From NCBI RefSeq assembly GCF_900107015.1, contig NZ_FNOI01000003.1, forward strand, positions 1-64,000: a stretch of DNA of 64,000 nt. The letters are read 5' to 3'. Every line of letters begins with the position of its first letter. Position 1 is the first letter of the stretch. The notes beneath the pieces were generated by a model that did not search any database, was not told the DNA's origin, and was given only the letters and a program-made list of their open reading frames with translations. The translations under genes and the position numbers were made by a program. The DNA is from Litoreibacter albidus (lineage in GTDB: Bacteria; Pseudomonadota; Alphaproteobacteria; Rhodobacterales; Rhodobacteraceae). Of this stretch, positions 40,353-48,603 are shown piece after piece.

Positions 40353-41792
40353 TCAGGACATTATCTGCTCCGGCGGGTTGTCCAAAAGAACCTTCAAGCG
40401 GCCTATCGCCGCCTCGAAGCTGCTTAGGCTGACGCCCGCGTTGATCGCAATGCGAACCGCATGCAACGTGGGGCCTGTGCGCCCCTGATAATCCTCTGCG
40501 GAGCGGATTTGCACCCCTTCCGCCTCCGCCGCCTGACAAAATGCGTTGGCGCGCCAGCCCTCCGGCAGGGTGAGCCACAGAAACAGGACATCCTCGCGCC
40601 AGTTCACATCATAAGTCCCTAAGATGTTCACCGCAGCGCGCACATATTTGCCCGTCTCCACCCGAACCGCGTCGATCACCTTGGGGGTGTCAGGGTGGGA
40701 GAGTAACTTGCTGCAAAGATCCGCCAACGGCGTGGCCAGACCGAAAAACGAATGCTCCGCCGCGCGGCGCAGCACCGCGCTTTTGTTGGGGGGCGTCACC
40801 GCGAAACCGATCCGCAAGGCGGGTGTCAGCGTTTTCGAGAGCGACGCCACGAACCAGCTGCGTTCCGGCGCCAACATCCGGTAGGACGGCGTTTGCGCGA
40901 CGGACATCTGGTAGCAATCATCCTCCAGAATGTCGAAATTGAAGCGTCTGGCGATCTCCACAATCTCGCGCCGTCGTGCCTCAGGCGTATAGCCGCAGGT
41001 GGGATTATGAACCTCCGGAGAGGTGCAGAGGATTTGCGCATCATGGGCACGGGCGGCCTCCTCCAACGCTTCGGGGATGAGGCCGTTTTTATCCGTGGCG
41101 ACAGACACAACATCGGCGCGAAGCAGCTCCGCCGCGCGGCGGAAACCGGGATAGGCAAGATCCTCCACAAGCACGGTGGGCTTACGCCCGCGCAACAGCG
41201 CCTGAAGGATCAGCAGGATGGCGTTCTGCCCGCCATTGGTCAGGATGACCTCCTCCGCGGTCACCGGACCGATGGGGGCGGCCGAAAGCCAGCGGGCGAC
41301 GGCTTGACGGGCTGGCTTGGACGCGTCGCGGCTGGGATAGTGCATAACGCCTGACGGCGGGTCTTGGGCAATTTCGGCCAACAGCTTCTTGATCAAGGCG
41401 GATTGGCCAACGTTGCGCAGATGCGGGGAGATCATATTCACGCGGTAGCTGCTGCCGCCCGAATTATGCGGGGTGGAATCCACCTCGATCGCGTCCTCGA
41501 AGATCGGGCTCATGGAGTCGCGCGGGTTGTCTGAATAATCTGGGGCCGTGAGGGTCACGAACGTCCCCCGCCCCACCACGGCCTCCAGACAACCGGCATC
41601 CACCAGCCGCGAATAGGCCCGCGCCACGGTGCCCGGTGTGATGCCCAACTGATACGCCACCTCACGCACGGGCGGCAGCTTCTCGCCCCGCGCCAGATCG
41701 CCGGACTGGATCGCGTCGCGAAGCGCGTCGGCCAAGGTTAGGTACTTCGGCCCCTGCGCGTTGGAGAGATCGGGAAACCATATTGTATTCAT
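40353..41792 (-). CDS. MocR-type regulator (GntR HTH fused to aminotransferase)
   Basis: The protein has 479 residues from the ATG at 41792; the longer frame to 41978 runs through the operator region and is rejected. Residues about 10-75 form a GntR winged helix (REVAYQLGITPGTVARAYSRL). The rest is a fold-type I aminotransferase with the PLP lysine K320 in SLSKTL. MocR proteins sense PLP or amino-compound ligands and often control a divergent gene. Here a DUF1127 gene is divergent, and the gap is full of ATTGTA half-sites. Confidence 0.9.
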   Translation of the reverse strand: MNTIWFPDLSNAQGPKYLTLADALRDAIQSGDLARGEKLPPVREVAYQLGITPGTVARAYSRLVDAGCLEAVVGRGTFVTLTAPDYSDNPRDSMSPIFEDAIEVDSTPHNSGGSSYRVNMISPHLRNVGQSALIKKLLAEIAQDPPSGVMHYPSRDASKPARQAVARWLSAAPIGPVTAEEVILTNGGQNAILLILQALLRGRKPTVLVEDLAYPGFRRAAELLRADVVSVATDKNGLIPEALEEAARAHDAQILCTSPEVHNPTCGYTPEARRREIVEIARRFNFDILEDDCYQMSVAQTPSYRMLAPERSWFVASLSKTLTPALRIGFAVTPPNKSAVLRRAAEHSFFGLATPLADLCSKLLSHPDTPKVIDAVRVETGKYVRAAVNILGTYDVNWREDVLFLWLTLPEGWRANAFCQAAEAEGVQIRSAEDYQGRTGPTLHAVRIAINAGVSLSSFEAAIGRLKVLLDNPPEQIMS

Positions 41793-41871
41793 AACAATCT
41801 TTCTGTGGACGCATACAATTCTGAATTGTACCTTCATATTGTAGCCACAGCGCTGCATTGTATCAATACAA
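41782..41871. promoter_or_regulatory. Multiple ATTGTA/TACAAT operator half-sites
   Basis: Six half-sites lie in 90 bp. ATTGTAT is at 41782-41788, overlapping the start of the MocR gene. A perfect 17-bp palindrome TACAATTC-T-GAATTGTA is at 41814-41830, ATTGTA at 41838-41843, and the palindrome TTGTAT-CA-ATACAA at 41858-41871. The last ends four bases before the DUF1127 ribosome binding site, so repression of both genes is plausible. Confidence 0.6.
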
Positions 41872-41889
41872 ATATTGGAGGCCATTTCC

Positions 41890-42123
41890 ATGGCAACGTT
41901 CACACAACCGCTCTCGCTTGACCTGTCTGCCCTGACTGCCCGCACCACTGTTGCGCCAGCGGCGCGCGCTGCTGTCAAACTGGCGTTTGTGCTGATGTCT
42001 TGGGACGAGGCGTCTCGCAGCCGACGTGCGCTGAAGCAGCTGACAGATGAACAGCTGCACGACGTCGGGCTGACCCGCGCAGAAACCGACGCTGAAGCAC
42101 GGCGCGGATTCTGGCTGTCATAG
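41890..42123 (+). CDS. DUF1127 small protein
   Basis: The 77-residue protein has GGAGG before the ATG at 41890. The C-terminal half has the DUF1127 pattern SRRALKQLTDEQLHDVGLTRAE. Small DUF1127 proteins in alphaproteobacteria are basic, often stress- or RNA-linked. A divergent MocR regulator and shared operators suggest it is the regulated target. Confidence 0.85.
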   Translation: MATFTQPLSLDLSALTARTTVAPAARAAVKLAFVLMSWDEASRSRRALKQLTDEQLHDVGLTRAETDAEARRGFWLS

Positions 42124-42185
42124 CAGATTTACCCAGTTCCTGATGCTCGGCACGACTCCCCTGTCCGTGTCGAGATCAAACTTGG

Positions 42186-42210
42186 CCGGGCGCCTGCGCC
42201 CGGTCTTTTT
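42186..42210 (+). terminator. Terminator after the DUF1127 gene
   Basis: CCGGGCGC / GCGCCCGG with a minimal two-base centre is followed by TCTTTTT. It lies about 62 bp after the stop. Confidence 0.8.
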
Positions 42211-42222
42211 ATATGCGCGTGA

Positions 42223-42645
42223 CTAGCGTTGCGGCGGGATTGAGTAGGTCAAAGACGCCCGCGCCACGAGCTTGTCAGGCGCGTTCTCAGAATACAGCCG
42301 CCCTTCGGTCACCGCCAGCACGCGCCCCAGCTTGAGCAGTTCCATCCGGCACAAAAGCCGCCCAGGCGCGGGTTTACGCATGAAGTCGATCGAGCAATTG
42401 GTGGTCACCGCCAAGGCCACAGGCCCCAGCACCGACAGGATACAAAAGTAGGCGCAGACATCTGCCAGCGCGAACATCGACGGGCCGGAAACCGTCCCCC
42501 CCGGTCTGAGGTGCTTATCAGAGGCGGACAGGGCCATCGTGACAAATGGCGGCGCAATTTCCACGAACTCGAAATCATCGGTAACTTGCGGAAAATCACG
42601 CTCCAAGAAGGCCTGCAATGCGGCCTTGTCCATTTTCACTTCCAT
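42223..42645 (-). CDS. PaaI-type hotdog thioesterase
   Basis: This 140-residue single hotdog domain has the family motif GGTVSGPSMFALADVCAY near residues 48-65 and ends in LTYSIPPQR. Start 42645 or 42633 are both possible. It likely hydrolyses an acyl-CoA. It is divergent from the enoyl-CoA hydratase gene, so both may serve acyl-CoA metabolism. Confidence 0.85.
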   Translation of the reverse strand: MEVKMDKAALQAFLERDFPQVTDDFEFVEIAPPFVTMALSASDKHLRPGGTVSGPSMFALADVCAYFCILSVLGPVALAVTTNCSIDFMRKPAPGRLLCRMELLKLGRVLAVTEGRLYSENAPDKLVARASLTYSIPPQR

Positions 42646-42714
42646 ACTTCCCCCCTGCCCTGTGACGTCCTAGGCTTTGGGCGTAGCGGACCAGATCAGG
42701 GATGGAATGGCAAG

Positions 42715-43506
42715 ATGAACGACGCGTTAGTTTTGAGAAGCGACGACGGGCCGGTGGCGCGCCTGACACTGAACAATCCGGCCAAGTTGAACGCGCTATC
42801 GGACGCGATGCTGGCGGCATTGCATACGGCATTGGACGCTGTGGCGGAGGACGACGCAATCCGCGTGGTGATCCTGAACGGCGCGGGCAAGGTGTTTTGC
42901 GCGGGGCATGATCTAAAGGAAATGCAAGCAGCCCGTCAGGCGGACGACGGCGGCAAAAGCGCGTGGGTGGACTTGTTTACCCGCTGCTCCGCCGTGATGG
43001 CGCGGATACAGAGCCTGCCGCAGCCGGTTATCGCGCAAGCCCACGGCATCGCCACCGCGGCAGGGTGTCAGTTGGTTGCAACCTGCGATCTGGCGATTGC
43101 GGCGGAGGGCACGAAGTTCGGGGTGAACGGGGTCAACATCGGCTTGTTTTGCTCTACCCCGATGGTTGCCGTAAGCCGGAATATTCCACGTAAACAGGCG
43201 TTCGAGATGCTAACAACCGGTGAATTCATAGAGGCGCAGCGCGCGCAGGAGTTGGGGCTGATCAACCGCGTGACCTCTGGCGATCTGGATGCCGACGCTA
43301 TGGCCTTTGCCCAAACCATCGCCGCGAAACTTGGCACGGCGGTGCGCATCGGCAAGCAGGCGTTCTATGAGCAAGCACAGATGGGCGTGGCCGACGCATA
43401 TGCCTTCACGGCGGAGGTTATGGCGGTGAACATGTCGGACGGGGACACAGACGAGGGCATCACCGCGTTCTTAGAAAAGCGCGCGCCCAGCTGGAGCAAT
43501 ACTTAA
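42715..43506 (+). CDS. Enoyl-CoA hydratase/isomerase family protein
   Basis: The protein has 263 residues from the ATG at 42715. It is a crotonase-fold protein with oxyanion segments CAGHDLKEM and AHGIATAAGCQLVATCDLA. The glutamates used by classical hydratases are not obvious at the second catalytic region (VNIGLFCSTP), so it may act as another crotonase-type enzyme, as in the ECHDC3-like subgroup. A strong terminator follows. Confidence 0.85.
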   Translation: MNDALVLRSDDGPVARLTLNNPAKLNALSDAMLAALHTALDAVAEDDAIRVVILNGAGKVFCAGHDLKEMQAARQADDGGKSAWVDLFTRCSAVMARIQSLPQPVIAQAHGIATAAGCQLVATCDLAIAAEGTKFGVNGVNIGLFCSTPMVAVSRNIPRKQAFEMLTTGEFIEAQRAQELGLINRVTSGDLDADAMAFAQTIAAKLGTAVRIGKQAFYEQAQMGVADAYAFTAEVMAVNMSDGDTDEGITAFLEKRAPSWSNT

Positions 43507-43520
43507 GGCATGGAATGAAA

Positions 43521-43561
43521 AACGGACCATGCTTACTCCTCCCAAAGAAGCATGGTCCGTT
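43521..43561. terminator. Terminator between hydratase and cyclophilin genes
   Basis: A perfect 14-bp stem, AACGGACCATGCTT / AAGCATGGTCCGTT, around a 13-base loop lies between two convergent genes. T-runs are short on both sides, but the stem is very stable. Confidence 0.7.
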
Positions 43562-43613
43562 CCTCGCAGCCAGAACACCCCCGCACGACAAAGCGCGGAG
43601 GGGTATCGGCGCG

Positions 43614-44174
43614 TTACTCGGTGACGCGAACGGCCTTCATCTGATCAGGCGTGCCCACGACGGCGCCGTTGCCGCCTGTGCCAAGCTTGATCTCATCGAC
43701 CACGTCCATACCGGACGTCACTTTGCCCACCACGGTGTATTGACCGTTCAGGAAAGAGCCCTCGTCAAACATGATAAAGAACTGACTGTTGGCAGAGTTC
43801 GGGCTTTGGCTACGGGCCATGCCGACGATGCCGCGCTCGAAATTCAGCTCCGAGAATTCCGCAGGCAGGTCGGGACGGTCGGAGCCGCCACGGCCAGCGC
43901 CAGCCGTGTCCCCACCGGCTTTGCCAAATTCCACGTCGCCGGTTTGCGCCATGAAGCCTTCGATCACGCGGTGAAACACCACGCCGTTATAAGCGCCTTC
44001 AGCCGCAAGCGCGGTTATTTGCTCCACGTGCTTCGGGGCGACATCTTCGAACAGGTCGATCACGACCGTGCCGTTTGCCTTGCCAGAGATGTCGATTTCC
44101 AAGCCGGTTGCAAGCGCGGGGCTTGCAGCCAAGGCCGCGATGATTGCCAGATACTTACTCACCGTCGCCACCAT
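43614..44174 (-). CDS. Periplasmic peptidyl-prolyl isomerase (cyclophilin)
   Basis: About 186 residues from the ATG at 44174; a GTG at 44162 would also work. A signal peptide ends near PALA-TG, then comes a cyclophilin domain with FHRVIEGFMAQTGD and SQFFIMF. It should speed proline isomerisation in the periplasm. The gene overlaps the end of the upstream cytoplasmic paralogue by about 20 bases. Confidence 0.88.
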   Translation of the reverse strand: MVATVSKYLAIIAALAASPALATGLEIDISGKANGTVVIDLFEDVAPKHVEQITALAAEGAYNGVVFHRVIEGFMAQTGDVEFGKAGGDTAGAGRGGSDRPDLPAEFSELNFERGIVGMARSQSPNSANSQFFIMFDEGSFLNGQYTVVGKVTSGMDVVDEIKLGTGGNGAVVGTPDQMKAVRVTE

Positions 44175-44715
44175 CTGCATCAGCAGCATCGGCTGGGCCA
44201 GCAGCGCCGTCGGCGTCAGCGGCAACCACAACAGAGATCATACGGTCAGGGTTCATTGGTGGCTCGCCGCGCTGGATCGCGTCAACATGCTCCATGCCCT
44301 CAATGACGCGACCGTAAACAGTGTATTGGCCGTTCAGGAAGCTGTTGTCAGAGAAGTTGATGAAGAACTGGCTGTTCGCGGAGTTCGGGTTTGCCGAACG
44401 CGCCGCGCCGATAGTGCCACGGTCGTGGGGCAGCTTGGAGAACTCAGCAGGCAGGTCAGGCATGTCGGAACCGCCTGTGCCAGCCAAACGGATGTTGAAA
44501 TCTTTTTCCATGTTGCCGTTCGCAACGTCGCCGGTTTGCGCCATGAAACCGTCAATCACGCGGTGGAAGGCCACGTTGTTATAGGCGCCGGAGCGAACCA
44601 GCTCCTTCATACGTGCGGTGTGCAGCGGCGCGACATCGGCCAGCAATTCGATAGTGACGGTGCCACCGGAGAGTTCCATCAGGATGGTGTTTTCGGGATC
44701 TTTGATATCGGCCAT
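44155..44715 (-). CDS. Cytoplasmic peptidyl-prolyl isomerase (cyclophilin)
   Basis: The 186-residue cyclophilin has no signal peptide, with FHRVIDGFMAQTGD and SQFFINF active-site stretches. The last 22 residues form an Ala/Asp/Gly-rich acidic tail not seen in the neighbouring paralogue. The two genes look like a tandem duplication in which one copy gained an export signal. Confidence 0.92.
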   Translation of the reverse strand: MADIKDPENTILMELSGGTVTIELLADVAPLHTARMKELVRSGAYNNVAFHRVIDGFMAQTGDVANGNMEKDFNIRLAGTGGSDMPDLPAEFSKLPHDRGTIGAARSANPNSANSQFFINFSDNSFLNGQYTVYGRVIEGMEHVDAIQRGEPPMNPDRMISVVVAADADGAAGPADAADADGGDGE

Positions 44716-44812
44716 TGGTAAGGCGCTCCTAAGCGTTTTGATTTGGCGACAAACTAGACCAGTTGCGAGCGGTGTAAACCCCTGCCCGCACGGTCCGGTG
44801 TTGGTGGCAAAG

Positions 44813-45304
44813 CTAGCGCAATCTGTCTTGCAATGCGGCGTTGACCGCGGGGGTTACGAATTTGGACACATCACCGTCCAGACGCGCGATTTCCTTGACC
44901 AGCTTGGACGCAATCGCTTGGTGCTGCGCCTCTGCCATCAGGAACACGGTCTCCACGCTGTTATCCATGGCGCGGTTCATGCCGACCATTTGGTACTCGT
45001 ATTCAAAGTCCGCGACCGCGCGCAGCCCGCGAATAATGACGCTGGCACCCACGTCGCGCGCGCAGTGGATCAACAGGTTCTCGAAAGGGTGAACGACAAT
45101 CTCGCAGCCGGTTTGCGCCGATATGTCTGCGCACTCTGCCTCTATCATGGCGCTGCGCTCCTCTAGGGAAAACAACGGGCCCTTGTCGCGGTTGATGGCG
45201 ACGCCAATTACCAGACGGTCCACCAGCGAGCAGGCCCGCCGGATAATGTCGGAATGCCCCAGAGTGATCGGGTCGAATGTTCCGGGGTATAGTCCAATAC
45301 GCAT
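44813..45304 (-). CDS. coaD: Phosphopantetheine adenylyltransferase
   Basis: The protein has 163 residues from the ATG at 45304. The nucleotidyltransferase motif is GTFDPITLGH at the N-terminus, with RGLRAVADFEYEYQM and a VSKFVTPAV helix later, all diagnostic of CoaD. It adenylylates 4'-phosphopantetheine in coenzyme A synthesis. Confidence 0.96.
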   Translation of the reverse strand: MRIGLYPGTFDPITLGHSDIIRRACSLVDRLVIGVAINRDKGPLFSLEERSAMIEAECADISAQTGCEIVVHPFENLLIHCARDVGASVIIRGLRAVADFEYEYQMVGMNRAMDNSVETVFLMAEAQHQAIASKLVKEIARLDGDVSKFVTPAVNAALQDRLR

Positions 45305-45521
45305 ATGTTGGGCCTTTGCTCGTATTACCGTCGGGCAACGCAACAATATTGCGCGCAGGATTGCAAGTCGATTGCGATATTGCGCCCCAACTCGGCGTCC
45401 CCACATGCCAACGCTTCGCTATTAACAACGTATCGTAGTGCTGGAACTACGACGCGTAAATCGTTGCAATTTAAGCGTAATTATCCTTGAAAACACGACC
45501 AGAGATTAACGGCATTCGCCG

Positions 45522-45956
45522 TCAGTGCCCCATGATCATCCCTTCAAGGGCGTCCTTCTCCATCGACAGCTCGCTCAGGCGGGCTTTGACGACGTCGCCC
45601 AAGGTAATCAGGCCGATCATTTCACCGCCCTCAACAACAGGCATGTGGCGAAAACGGCCTTCGGTCATCTGGCTTAGGATGCTGTCGGCGCGGTCGCTGG
45701 ACGTGCAGGTGACCAGCTTCTTGGTCATCATGCTGTCGACTGTCTCGCTAAGGCAGCCTGCCCCGCGCTTGCCGATTTCGCGCACGATGTCGCGCTCTGA
45801 CAGGATGCCCAGAGCGGTTTTATTGTCGGAGGACACAACCACCGAGCCGATCTTGCGGGTCGATAACATATTGGCCGCATCAGCAACGGAGGCCGCCGGT
45901 CCGATCGTCACAACGCCGTCATCCGCCTTCAGCTTCAAAATCTGGCTCACCAACAT
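45522..45956 (-). CDS. CBS-domain protein
   Basis: The protein has 144 residues from the ATG at 45956, with a strong AAAAGGAG site; an upstream start at 46031 is rejected. Two CBS motifs are seen (KIGSVVVSSDNKTALGILSERDIV and RFRHMPVVEGGEMIGLITLGDVV). Such pairs bind adenosine nucleotides. The target it regulates is not evident. Confidence 0.9.
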   Translation of the reverse strand: MLVSQILKLKADDGVVTIGPAASVADAANMLSTRKIGSVVVSSDNKTALGILSERDIVREIGKRGAGCLSETVDSMMTKKLVTCTSSDRADSILSQMTEGRFRHMPVVEGGEMIGLITLGDVVKARLSELSMEKDALEGMIMGH

Positions 45957-46027
45957 ATGCGCATCTCCTTTTAGGGTATCAACAAAATGATCAATACACC
46001 CACTGTCGTCGCAAGGTTGGGTTTGCG

Positions 46028-46927
46028 TCAAGTCCGGCCTTCCAGCCTCACCACTTCTTGGCGCACGCGCTTGCCCAGCTCTTTGGCGAATAGCCCCAAC
46101 CGCGAGATGTTCCGGTCATCCGCGTGGCGCACCAGATAGAAACTGCGTTTGAGGGAGAATTGATCGGAGAGCACGCGCGTCAACTCCGGCGCGAAGGGCA
46201 GCGCAAAGTCGTGACCGATGACCAGCCCCGACCCGACGCGTGCCCAGTTGAGTTGAACCGAGACGGAGTTCGACGCGAATTTGGTGCGCGGGCCGCCGAT
46301 CTCAGAAAGGTAATCCAGCTCCGTGTCGAAAATCAGGTCGGAGATATAACCGATAATGGTGTGGTCTTTCAGGTCCTCTAGCTTCGATAAGGCGGGCGCT
46401 GCCGCCAGATAGTCTCGGCTGGCCATGAGATGCAGATGGTAATCCGCAAGTTTTTGGCTGGTCAGCCTGCCCGCCGTTGGCGGCGACACGGTGATCGCCA
46501 TATCCGCCTCCCGCTTGGAGAGGTTGAAGACGCGCGGCAAGGCGACGATCTGCACCTCCAACCCCGGATTATCGGCGCAGATCGACGCGCAGACCTGCGG
46601 CAGCAGATAGTTCGCGCAACCGTCAGGCGCGCCAACGCGAATTTGGCCGGTCATTGTTTCCGCCCCGCCCAGTACATCCTCTTGGGCGTTGAACATGGCC
46701 GTCTCTATCGCCTCCGCCCGCGCGACAAGGCGTGCACCGGCCTGGGTCAATGCGTAGCCCTGCGGCGACTTCATGAATAGCACGGCCTCTAACGCGGACT
46801 CCAACCGCGCCACGCGCCTGCCCACGGTTGCGGGGTCCAAGCGCAGGGTTTTGCCAGCGCGGGACAGGCTTTCGGTGCGGGCCACAGCCAGAAAAACACG
46901 CAGATCGTCCCACTTAGGTTCAGCCAT
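46028..46927 (-). CDS. LysR-family regulator, likely of valine catabolism
   Basis: The 299-residue protein has an N-terminal HTH at about 10-65 (FLAVARTESLSRAGKTL) and a LysR substrate-binding domain. It is divergent from mmsA, and the gap holds two inverted repeats, so it probably controls the valine operon and itself. The ligand may be a branched-chain intermediate (inference). Confidence 0.85.
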   Translation of the reverse strand: MAEPKWDDLRVFLAVARTESLSRAGKTLRLDPATVGRRVARLESALEAVLFMKSPQGYALTQAGARLVARAEAIETAMFNAQEDVLGGAETMTGQIRVGAPDGCANYLLPQVCASICADNPGLEVQIVALPRVFNLSKREADMAITVSPPTAGRLTSQKLADYHLHLMASRDYLAAAPALSKLEDLKDHTIIGYISDLIFDTELDYLSEIGGPRTKFASNSVSVQLNWARVGSGLVIGHDFALPFAPELTRVLSDQFSLKRSFYLVRHADDRNISRLGLFAKELGKRVRQEVVRLEGRT

Positions 46928-46938
46928 TTCAGCCCTTA

Positions 46939-46991
46939 CATTTTTGCAAAATGATTTTGGGAAATTGGCCCTTCTTATTGCATAAATGCAA
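46939..46991. promoter_or_regulatory. Two palindromes between the LysR gene and mmsA
   Basis: CATTTT-TGC-AAAATG lies at 46939-46953 and TTGCAT-AA-ATGCAA at 46978-46991. Both are perfect inverted repeats built around TTGCA. They sit where a LysR protein would bind to control both divergent genes. Confidence 0.5.
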
Positions 46992-47025
46992 GCATAAACT
47001 GGCGCGGAAACTCAAGGAGGATTCC

Positions 47026-48525
47026 ATGCAAGAGCTTACCCACTACATCAACGGCGCCCACGTCAAAGGCACATCCGGCCGCTTTGCCGATGTGTTCAAC
47101 CCTGCAACCGGCGAAGTTCAGGCGAAAGTGCCTTTGGCCTCCGCAGATGAGATGGACCAAGCGGTGCAGATCGCTGCCGCCGCACAGCCCGCTTGGGCCG
47201 CCGTCAACCCGCAACGCCGTGCGCGCGTGATGATGAAATTCGTGGCCTTGCTGAACCGCGACATGGACAAGCTCGCCGAAGCGCTGTCGCGCGAACACGG
47301 CAAAACGCTGCCCGACGCGGCTGGCGACGTGCAACGCGGCCTTGAGGTCGTGGAATACTGCATCGGCGCTCCCGAGCTGTTGAAAGGTGACTACACCGAC
47401 AGCGCCGGTCCCGGCATCGACATGTATTCGATGAAGCAAGCCTTGGGCGTGACGGCGGGTATCACCCCGTTCAACTTCCCCGCCATGATCCCGATGTGGA
47501 TGTTTGCCCCTGCGATTGCCTGCGGCAACGCGTTTATCCTGAAACCGTCGGAGCGTGATCCCTCCGTCCCGCTGATGCTGGCCGAGTTGATGGAAGAAGC
47601 TGGCCTGCCCAAAGGTATCTTACAGGTTGTAAACGGCGACAAGGAAGCAGTGGACGCGATCCTGCACCATGACGTGATCCAGTCCGTGGGCTTCGTGGGC
47701 TCCACCCCGATTGCCGAATATATCTACAGCACCGGCTGCGCGAACGGGAAGCGCGTTCAGTGCTTTGGCGGTGCTAAGAACCACATGATCATCATGCCAG
47801 ACGCCGACATGAACCAAGCCGCCGACGCGCTTGTGGGTGCGGGATACGGTGCTGCTGGTGAACGCTGCATGGCGATCTCCGTGGCTGTGGCCGTGGGTGA
47901 CGATACCGCCGACCGCCTGCTGGAGAAGCTGGTCCCGAAAGTGGAGGCCTTGAAAGTCGGGCCATACACCTCTGGCAATGACGTGGATTACGGCCCCGTT
48001 GTGACTGCCGCCGCGAAGGCCAACATTGAGCGTCTGGTTCAAACCGGCATCGACCAAGGCGCCAAGCTGGTGGTCGACGGGCGTGATTTCAAACTGCAAG
48101 GCTACGAGGACGGATTCTTTGTAGGCCCCCACCTGTTTGACGGCGTGACCACCGACATGGACATCTACAAGCACGAGATTTTCGGGCCGGTTCTGTCCAC
48201 TGTGCGCGCCGACAGCTACGAAGACGCGCTGAAGATGGCGATGGACCACGAATACGGCAACGGCACCGCGATCTATACGCGCGATGGTGACACCGCCCGT
48301 GACTTCGCCAACCGCATCAACATCGGCATGGTTGGTATCAACGTGCCGATCCCTGTGCCGCTGGCCTACCACACCTTTGGTGGCTGGAAGAAATCCATGT
48401 TCGGCGATCTGAACCAGCACGGCCCCGACGCGTTCAAGTTCTACACACGCACCAAAACCGTCACCTCCCGCTGGCCATCCGGCATGAAAGAAGGCGGCGA
48501 GTTCTCCATCCCCGTCATGGAATAA
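47026..48525 (+). CDS. mmsA: Methylmalonate-semialdehyde dehydrogenase (acylating)
   Basis: The protein has 499 residues from the ATG at 47026, which has AAGGAGG upstream. It is an aldehyde dehydrogenase of the MmsA type with catalytic C281 in GERCMAIS and the ITPFNFPAMIPMWM signature. It oxidises methylmalonate semialdehyde to propionyl-CoA, the last step of valine catabolism in this operon. Confidence 0.95.
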   Translation: MQELTHYINGAHVKGTSGRFADVFNPATGEVQAKVPLASADEMDQAVQIAAAAQPAWAAVNPQRRARVMMKFVALLNRDMDKLAEALSREHGKTLPDAAGDVQRGLEVVEYCIGAPELLKGDYTDSAGPGIDMYSMKQALGVTAGITPFNFPAMIPMWMFAPAIACGNAFILKPSERDPSVPLMLAELMEEAGLPKGILQVVNGDKEAVDAILHHDVIQSVGFVGSTPIAEYIYSTGCANGKRVQCFGGAKNHMIIMPDADMNQAADALVGAGYGAAGERCMAISVAVAVGDDTADRLLEKLVPKVEALKVGPYTSGNDVDYGPVVTAAAKANIERLVQTGIDQGAKLVVDGRDFKLQGYEDGFFVGPHLFDGVTTDMDIYKHEIFGPVLSTVRADSYEDALKMAMDHEYGNGTAIYTRDGDTARDFANRINIGMVGINVPIPVPLAYHTFGGWKKSMFGDLNQHGPDAFKFYTRTKTVTSRWPSGMKEGGEFSIPVME

Positions 48526-48603
48526 GCAGACAATTTGCGCCCTTGCTTTTTCAAAGCGGGGGCGCAAAACTAAACACGCGTTCAATTCCAAGGGAGGGAA
48601 GAC

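Noticed and set aside
41793-41978. Longer N-terminus of the MocR protein
   Set aside because: It would run through the operator palindromes, and the GntR domain aligns with the start at 41792.
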